A model generated the notes under the pieces. The model did not search any database. It saw nothing but the letters and a program-made list of their open reading frames with translations, and was not told the origin of the DNA. Positions 57,865 through 64,000 of a stretch of 64,000 nucleotides of DNA are shown here, one piece after another. Both the position numbers and the translations under genes were made by a program. The first letter of the stretch is position 1. Each line of letters starts with the position of its first letter. The stretch comes from Setoptus koraiensis (taxonomy: Eukaryota > Arthropoda): contig CM106585.1 in the NCBI GenBank assembly GCA_048013815.1, positions 4,402,001 through 4,466,000 on the forward strand, read 5' to 3'.

Positions 57865-59242
57865 CAAAGTCGCCCAACAAGGCAAACCGGCCCAAATGAA
57901 CCGGTCAAACACCGGCGGTTTGTCGTCCGCTAATGATGGCCCCACAGTAACAAGACAGCGCGCATTGTGGTCGTTAGTCGTTTGTCGCCCGTGTGCCGGT
58001 CAACAATGGACCCGGCACTCTGGTTCAGGGTTGCCCGTAGGTGTCCCGGCGCGACCGCCGCTGACACTAATGTAACTGACACGAACGGAATGTCACGTTT
58101 CCGAGCGGCCCGGTTGGGCCGGCGATCCGCTGCCCGAACGGTGGCCCGTTTGTCGCTGTTTGTTGCGATTTGTCGCTGCTTCGGCGACGTCGTTCCGAGT
58201 TTGCAGTTTCCAAGTTTCGACGGCAGTTTCGAGCGACGCGACCAATCAATAAATTCACGTTATCACCATATGTCGACACGCTGTCCGTTGGCCTGGACAC
58301 AAGGCACAAGGGCCTGTCCGGTTGGCCGAAATCCGGCCCGAAATTGGCCAGCCAGCCGCCGGGTCGCGATTGGCGGAGTTGTCAGCGAAACGCGGGAGCA
58401 AACGCGGCGACAATGCGCCAGCAATAATTACATGTACGCCAGTGTATATAACACACTTGAACGGATTGATGCAATGCGAGGGGACCCGGCGGACTTGCGC
58501 TCGATTGAGCCCAGTTATGCGTGCTCGGCCGCTAGCTGTCACCACTGGCCCCATGATGGCCGGCCAGTGGGCCATCGGGCCATCGGGCCGGTTGTCGTCA
58601 CTTGGCTCTCTGTTGACTCTTTTGTCGCCCTCTCTCGGGCCGCTTTCGCGCTCCCGATTACATGCGCCCAGCTTCAGAATGAAACTGAATTCAGGCGAGC
58701 GCGCACCCGTGCCCAAGCCGCCCCCAGGTGAAGTGTCCCGTTGCATTGTGTGAGTGTCGGTGTCGTCGTCGGCGCTGTTGGCGGTGTCGGTGTCGGTGTG
58801 AGTGTCATTGTTGGTCGGCGAAAGGCCAAATCGGCTCTTGGAAACGAGTCTCGGCTTTGTTTGCCTTGATGTCGGCACACATCCGAGCAGCGCGAGTTTG
58901 TTGTCGCTGTCGTTGTTTGCCGACGCTTTCTCTTTTCTCGAAACAACAGCGACGACAACAACGACATCAACAGCAACAGCAACAGCAACACCGACACCGA
59001 CAACAGCACCGACAACAACAATAACTGCGCCACGAATATGGAATAGTTTGCACTCGTGGCCGTCACTTGGCTTGTTTGCTTGTTGGCCGCGATTTGCCAT
59101 TTACTCGGGGGCAGCCAGCGATAATGATAGCGCCAGATATTCAAATGATTCTCTGGCGCTCTCTTGTGATAAACCGACGACACAAAGCGCATGAGCGAGA
59201 GTGGCATTTATCTGAGCTGATGTGATTTATCTGAGCGAGTCG

Positions 59243-59271
59243 CATCATGTCGACAAGCGCACGACATGATG
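59243..59271. repeat. Perfect 10-bp inverted repeat, 9-nt loop
   Basis: CATCATGTCG and CGACATGATG. Confidence 0.85.
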
Positions 59272-59770
59272 ATAGACCACAAATTGATGACGATATCAAT
59301 ATATCATCTCTCGCGACAGTCGGCCCACATCATTGATCGGCCGCTATCGTGGCCGCGAATGGCCAAAGAAATGAAAATGAACGGACAGGATAAAAAATGA
59401 ATGGATGGTTTGTTCGCGACCAACGACGCGTAAGAACTTGCATTTGTGTGTGTTGCCGCGACTTGTCTCATTGTGTTCGAGCCAGCGCCACCGAAATATC
59501 CCTGAAATAGCATAAACCTATGAATATGACACATCTCTTGTTTGTCTGCCTGTCGCGCCACCTATAATAAACAACCTATCATTCCGTATAACAAGTATAC
59601 AATCGACCCCATTTTTATATCAGCATACATTTGATAGTGAGCCGGCGCTGATTGTGGCGGCCACTCTCGCATTTATTATTATTTGCTGCAACTGGCCAAA
59701 GTGCACCACTCAATTAGGATAATCACTAGTGACCGCTAGTGAAATGCTAAACTAGTGGCCGAAATGCCAA

Positions 59771-59810
59771 CTTGGCCCACTAACTTGGCCCACTAACTTG
59801 GCCCACTATT
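59771..59810. repeat. 13-bp tandem repeat, three units
   Basis: CTTGGCCCACTAA at 59771, 59784 and 59797. Confidence 0.95.
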
Positions 59811-60509
59811 TTGGGACCACTAACAGTTGCAGATTAATTGCCGGCTCGGCCGACACGCGGCGGCTACCTGTTGAATAACGGATCAATTCCGAAATCGGTT
59901 TACAGCGTTTCGAGCGGCCACTTTCATGCGCGACCATAAAAATATTTGCACACTCATTTGGAGTATATTTAATTCAAATGATTTCTTATTTTTATGCCCA
60001 TTGGAACATTGGCGCTGCAACTGTCTATTATTTCGCCTTGATTGTTGTGGGCCGCTTGTGCCACTTGTTGCTTGTTTGCGAGCTGCCCCGAGTCGCCACA
60101 ACCACAAAAACCGAACCGACTCACACTGATGCACTTAAGCTCTCTCACGTATAATATTGGCACAATCACGACGCTTCGCTGGACCTCACCTCGGCGTTCT
60201 TTTTCACCTGACCTAACGTAACTGTGCCCTGTTCTTCTGTTCCTCCGTTCCTCTGTTCCTCTGTTGCTCGCCCGTCGGAGCTGCCGCGATGGCTTCTCGG
60301 CCGCTTCTCTGGCGGCTTCTTGGCAGCCTCGTTGGCACGAGAGCCGCGCCGAGAGGCTCCATGATATCATATCATGATAATTGTCTCTAGCGGCGTTGCG
60401 GCTTTTTATCGGTGGCGCTTCTTCGCTCACAAAGTGAACAAAATATTCTCTTTATTATTGTTTATCAATGTTTATAGGGCAATAATACAGTTGCTGTTGT
60501 CTCTCATTA

Positions 60510-60545
60510 CTGGCTCAATTGGCGTGCTGGTGCCGATTGAGCCGG
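60510..60545 (+). repeat. 14-bp hairpin with two G-U wobbles on the + strand
   Basis: CTGGCTCAATTGGC (60510-60523) pairs with GCCGATTGAGCCGG (60532-60545) across an 8-nt loop. Both non-Watson-Crick pairs are U-G if transcribed from the + strand and would be A-C on the other, so an RNA, if any, would be + sense. Confidence 0.7.
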
Positions 60546-61703
60546 CCAACAAAAGCCGACATTAAATAAACAATCGTTAAAAGCACTCCCCGATACCCCG
60601 TGCCCTGCGTGCCCCGGTGCCCTGTACAGAGTGCATGTGATTATCGTGTCCGTGCGACCGGACAACTGAACTGTATCATACACGACACTTCGCTTGACCA
60701 GTGGCAACTGTTTGAATTGCCCGTGCCACAGTCCGCAGACAGTCTATGCACGGGCAAACGCGGCCACGGCGACACGAGGGCGACGATAAAACACTTTACG
60801 ATGGGCACGCTCATTTGTTTGCGCCAATAATACACCTTGCCGATGATTGATTCGGCGGCGCTCGGGTCGGCGCGGCGCGGCCACCGCTGCCGGACGGCGA
60901 CCATTTTCAATTACTTGCGCCACCGCTGCTAATTGTAACACTGCCATTGTGACGCTACTATTGATGCGCTCTGCTTACATCGGTCCGCTTGCGGGCCGAC
61001 CGGGCGACGGGCACCACAATAAATTTTTTCCTCTCTCGCCCATTCGGCTGTCATTGTCGAGGCTGCGGCCAGTGCGGCCACTCTGTTTAGTGCGGCCGAA
61101 ATCGGGGCAAAAATAACATGGGAGTGCAATGGGCAAACACACGAAATGCAATGCAAAATGAGTTGATCGCGGCCGTCATTAGGCGAGGTCAACAACTGCG
61201 GCCAATTCAATTAATTGGCGCTGCTGGTGCCCATTTTTGCATATTGGCAGCGGGCTATATATTATATTATTGCCGCCGCCACCGCCAGCGCCACCGCCAG
61301 CGCCACTTAAGCCTCTTAAACGGCTCTTAAGCTCGAGGAGTGCACCGGCGAAGGTCGTTATCGGGCGCTCGTTAGTGACCAGTAGTCCGCACTGGATAGC
61401 GCCACCGCCGATAATATTATTAGCCCAATATTAATATTATAGCCCCAGAGACAGAGAGAGAGATTAAAATAATCGCTGGCTAATAGACTGTTGTGACATT
61501 AACCTGAATCTCGGTTGCTGGCGTCGTCGCTTATTAAACTTGTCGCCGTCAGTCTGTCGGTTGTCACCACTCAACTACCTGACCATTGGTGGTCACATTT
61601 GAATATTTTGCATTTGCATACTGTGCGTTATTCGCCCCTACGCATACCTGGTCCCGTGCATGCGTACCCGGTCTCGTGTACAAGCGAATATTGCACCGGC
61701 AGT

Positions 61704-61742
61704 GGCCAGGTGAGTCGGCTGGCCAGGTGAGTCGGCTGGCCA
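61704..61742. repeat. 18-bp tandem duplication
   Basis: GGCCAGGTGAGTCGGCTG occurs twice in a row. Each copy contains a donor-like AGGTGAGT. Confidence 0.9.
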
Positions 61743-62411
61743 ACTCGAGCGAGCCCGAAGCGGAGTAAATAAAACTGTCAATGGATTAGTGTGAACAGAT
61801 TTGTGGCGCAGATAAACGCTTAGACCAATTGCGAGCGTTCGGCGAGCACCGATTCGGCACCAACTCGATTGAACGCACGCCAAAACAATGCCGGCGACCG
61901 TAGAAGACAGGGAATTCTTTGCGCATTCCTTCCATACCTGGTCTGCGTCGCTATTCGGTTGCTATTCGGTGCACGCTGACCGGATAAATCACCGGCCAGC
62001 ATGCACCAGCGGTCGGCCTGCACCAGCGGCCAGCCGAACAACCGTCGGATTGGCTGGCGTGCGTTTGTCAGCGACCGGCCGGCGCAACGGCCGGTAACGA
62101 GCATCATCATGAGCCACCAGCACTGGTGCTGACGCTGGTGCCGAGGCTGGTGCCGAGGCTGGTTTAGACGCCGGTATCGACACTGGTGGCGCTGCCCATC
62201 CGCAGGGGCGTCAGGTGGGCGTTTTGCACGAGTTTCAATCGGCGTCGTGATTGCAATTTAATATTTATTGTGTTTTATCATCATGTTATGCGTGCGCCAT
62301 GATGAAGCGATCATCGATTGTTATGGTCGCGGCGGCCGCTGGCCGAAAAGTGGCGCTTCTCGCGTTTGTTATTGTTTTTGTGGGCTTGCTCCATCGCGCC
62401 GTACCTGGCCA

Positions 62412-62471
62412 CTGCACCACAGACTCTGCACCACAGACTCTGCACCACAGACTCTGCACTGCACACTCTGT
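62412..62471. repeat. 14-bp tandem repeat, four units
   Basis: CTGCACCACAGACT at 62412, 62426 and 62440, with a diverged fourth at 62454. Confidence 0.92.
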
Positions 62472-62930
62472 AGACCGGCATGGGCCGACACGGACCGCTG
62501 CGGGCCGGCCTCTCGCAAACCAGAGTGGACCCGACCAGAATAAACCGGCGTGCACCGGTACGGGCGGGCCGGTATGGCATGCGAGCGCCATGAGCGAGCG
62601 AGCAGGCCGGCGAAACGGGCCGGCGCTATAAGCGAGCGAAATAGGCGAGCGAACAGGCGAGCGCAACAAGTGGAGACTTCGCGCCGAGAAGCGCCGGACG
62701 ATAATTATGATTACACGGCGCTGGGCGATATCAATGGCTTCGGCGGGCGCAACAAGTGCGCGAATTGGCGCAACCCGGTGTGTGGTCTATCAGAAGTGGC
62801 CCGTTGAATTGATGCGTAACTAATTGCATTTGCATCGCGGTGCAGCGCGCCTCCCTCGACTGCAACCTGTCGTCTCACTTTCACACAAGCGCCGGCGCGG
62901 TTGTTGCCGCCGTCGATGTTGCTGTTGCCG

Positions 62931-62981
62931 TTGTTGTCGGTGTTGTCGGTGTTGTCGGTGTTGTCGGTGTTGTCGGTGTTG
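62931..62981. repeat. 9-bp minisatellite (GTGTTGTCG)
   Basis: Five units. Its complement (GACAACACC) is almost the unit of the 46530-46636 array. Confidence 0.92.
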
Positions 62982-63593
62982 TTGCTGTTGTTGCTGCTTT
63001 TGTAGTGCTGTTGCCGTTGTGCGGTGCGGCGCAAGCCGCAACAACGCGCCCAGCGAGCCGGCGACAACAACACAACGGCACCGCAACAGCAACAGCAGCA
63101 CAACAACACAACAACAACAGCAACAGCAGCAGCAGAAACAACAACACGCAAACAACAGGGCAACAGGTGCATGTTGTTGTTATGTTGTTATTTTGTGTTG
63201 CGTTGCGCGCCTAATTGAGACATCCAGTCGGTGCGCGATGGCCACCATCAATGATAATTACTTTCGCTCGCTTCTTTTCTCATGAGAACAACGGCGGCGC
63301 TTTTGCAAGCCGCTTCGCTGCGTTACAACTTCATTAGGCCTCTCGCTAAATCGCCATTCAATGGCTATTCGATGGCGATCCAATGGCAATCCAATGAGAG
63401 ATCCGATGAGAGATCCGACGAGCTCGCATGGCGGACGACGAGCACTATTGACGAGCGGCCGTTGCAGTTGATGGCCGATGGTGCTAATCAATTAGTTATA
63501 GGCGCCGCACAATCGAGCTTCATTATTCATTATGTTTGGCTCGATGAGCACAATGCGCCGGTCGCCGACGAGCGGCGATAAAACGTCGGATAT

Positions 63594-63689
63594 GCTCATG
63601 TGTTTATATATTTATACGCTCATGTATTTATATACTTGTGTGCTCATGCATTTATCTGTTTATACGCTCATGCATTTATATGTTTGTTC
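63594..63689. repeat. 24-bp tandem array, four units in exact register
   Basis: Units start with GCTCATG at 63594, 63618, 63642 and 63666, each followed by a TTTAT-rich stretch. A frame through it gives an 8-residue repeat (LMHLYxYT-like), considered noncoding. Confidence 0.9.
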
Positions 63690-64000
63690 GGGGCTTCGTG
63701 CCACTCCGAGCGGCCAGCCAATGGACACGTCCGACAGAATTGAGAGTGAGCGCCGACAGCGCCGAGCGGCTGCAAATGCGCAAATTTACGCAAGTGGAAT
63801 TGCGCCAATTCGGACGAGTCGAGACGCGAAATCAAACACGCCGGACACTGGATAGAGAGAGAGAGAGATACTGCGATTGCGATCGCAAGTGTTGGCATTG
63901 TTCGCGTTTGTTCGCGTTCGTTCGTGTTTGTTCGTGTTGCCTCGCCAAACATATGCCGCCGGGCCGGTCTCAAATGGCAAGCCACACTGCATGCCGCAAA

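Larger units (their letters stand above)
52064..64000. other. Presumed Wnt intron or 5' flank, noncoding
   Basis: I found no Wnt N-terminal exon (no WGGC block, no NNEAGR-type motif before a donor) on the minus strand here. If the gene is intact, this is all intron. GC-rich, with overlapping multi-frame ORFs, a dozen short tandem arrays and three hairpins. No other gene recognised. Confidence 0.55.

Noticed and set aside
58255-59207. 281-codon minus ORF and companions
   Set aside because: They pass through CAACAG/CAACGA repeats read as Val/Ala or Thr runs. No Wnt N-terminal block or other domain present.
62711-63285. Cys-, Leu- or Gln-rich ORFs on both strands
   Set aside because: Translations of CAA/CAG microsatellites and the GTGTTGTCG array.
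52064-64000. Search for upstream Wnt exons
   Set aside because: No WGGC-type or NNxAGR-type block next to a minus-strand donor could be found. They probably lie past the right edge.

Overview
The window is nuclear DNA of a metazoan, very probably an arthropod. The evidence is genes split by long introns with GT-AG borders, a SIFamide-type neuropeptide receptor, a Wnt gene with Wnt16-like features, a BTB/C2H2 factor of the tramtrack class, and proteins stuffed with Asn and Gln runs. Chelicerate (mite-like) ancestry is a guess I cannot confirm. A run of exactly 500 N (16954-17453) is a scaffold gap. I recognise no retroviral, LTR, Polinton, LINE or DNA-transposon protein, no tRNA or rRNA gene, and no CRISPR array.

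Layout, left to right. 1-4535 is noncoding flank. 4536-5693 (+) is an uninterrupted BTB zinc-finger gene. It converges, with only 136 bp between, on 5830-6939 (-), the gene for mitochondrial small-ribosomal-subunit protein mS38 (AURKAIP1 family) with an unusually long N-terminal extension. From 7666 to 42007 (-) lies one four-exon class A GPCR gene. I joined it by reading frame, phase and splice consensus: exon 1 41053-42007, exon 2 20298-20397, exon 3 13481-13999, exon 4 7666-10345. The joined CDS is 4254 nt (1417 aa). Its 7TM core reads as a SIFamide receptor. It carries a long polyQ ectodomain and a cytoplasmic tail of about 880 residues. 42008-51151 is noncoding apart from one weak ORF. 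51152-52063 (-) is the last coding exon of a Wnt gene, with a low-complexity insertion of about 165 aa between the acylated thumb and the Cys-rich finger. Its earlier exons are not found up to 64000 and probably lie beyond the right edge.

Most other long ORFs are frames through GC-rich or microsatellite DNA. The noncoding DNA is full of short tandem arrays (9-24 bp units). It also has an excess of GGGCCC palindromes, several perfect 14-15 bp inverted repeats that form hairpins, and clusters of TTAYGTAA sites inside receptor intron 1.

The receptor and Wnt genes are signalling loci, the BTB protein a probable transcription factor, and mS38 a housekeeping mitoribosomal gene. Nothing suggests they form a pathway. 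The most unusual items are the two signalling proteins with very large low-complexity additions, the mS38 extension, and the set of near-perfect hairpins.
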